Origin: a virus
DNA length: 45,309 nt
Direction: 5' to 3' (one strand)
IMG/VR virus record: IMGVR_UViG_3300044577_000092
Coordinates: 1-45,309 of that record
Made by a program: the position numbers and the translations under genes. Under the pieces are notes generated by a model. That model worked only from the letters and a program-made list of their open reading frames with translations, ran no database searches and was not told the origin of the DNA. This document shows, piece after piece, positions 45,214-45,309 of the stretch. Each line of letters opens with the position of its first letter. Within the stretch, counting starts at the first letter, position 1.

Positions 45214-45309
45214 GCGTGGAGCATAACGCAGGACAAACAGTAACACAACAGATTTCGTTATATGTAGGGGCGCGAGCAAACGTAACAAAGTCTGGGCCAT
45301 AGTATGGGT

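Noticed and set aside
1-45309. Direct terminal repeats or cohesive ends
   Set aside because: The first and last tens of bases share no visible match; the small TGTGACCC repeat at 19-38 is local to the left end.

Overview
The window reads as one tailed-phage genome, very likely a podophage of an alphaproteobacterium. Phage identity is direct: a large terminase with intact Walker motifs (42272-43558), portal (39683-41833), scaffold-like protein (38237-39262), an SU10/DUF5309-type major capsid protein (37233-38234), a connector/adaptor, ejection-type proteins, a beta-helix tailspike and several fibre-like proteins, with no tape measure, sheath or tube genes. The alphaproteobacterial host is inferred from a Ros/MucR-type zinc finger protein and from many small conserved families common in alphaproteobacterial phages and prophages.

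Layout. (1) 145-573 (-): probable small terminase subunit. If the 45.3 kb sequence is circular, it is the first gene of the late operon, which continues across the ends into 45213 and down to 20252. (2) 712-2768 (+): small early genes, most introduced by a short hairpin just before the ribosome site, including an XRE-type regulator and a two-helix membrane protein; then an HNH homing endonuclease (3079-3579). (3) 9248-3593 (-): receptor-binding/fibre module, including a 659-residue protein with about 22 tandem 20-residue repeats. (4) 15350-9323 (-): leftward early operon starting with a Cro-like repressor and carrying a DUF1064 nuclease, a MucR-like multi-zinc protein, a DUF1376 replication-type protein and many micro-ORFs; it ends at a strong terminator (9265-9287). 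(5) 15475-20231 (+): rightward early operon with a single-strand annealing-type recombination protein, DUF6197, DUF551 (frameshifted) and an HNH-like protein. (6) 45213-20252 (-): the long late operon: small zinc/HTH proteins, terminase, a proteasome-like (Ntn) hydrolase, portal, RHH protein, scaffold, capsid, a TPR-glycosyltransferase, a methyltransferase, two GT-A glycosyltransferases, adaptor, tail protein, tailspike, GNAT-like protein, ejection proteins, fibre and a lysis-like cluster.

How the parts work together: the 15351-15474 region carries divergent promoter signals with operator-like repeats and looks like the early switch. 574-711 is a second divergent region, between late-left and early-right transcription. 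Genes are tightly packed with ATGA/TAATG/TGATG overlaps, which fix many start sites and reveal at least ten genes shorter than 60 codons. I see no DNA polymerase, helicase, primase, integrase, RNA polymerase, tRNA, CRISPR array or recognisable endolysin, so the phage seems to depend on host replication and transcription.

Most unusual points: a Ntn-hydrolase in the place where a prohead protease would sit; a glycosyltransferase/methyltransferase cassette between capsid and connector genes; the hairpin family before the early small genes; the 60-bp tandem-repeat fibre; a DUF551 gene needing a +1 shift at a UGA; and a structured 460-bp gap in an otherwise gapless operon. All functional calls come from reading the sequence; no database search was run.
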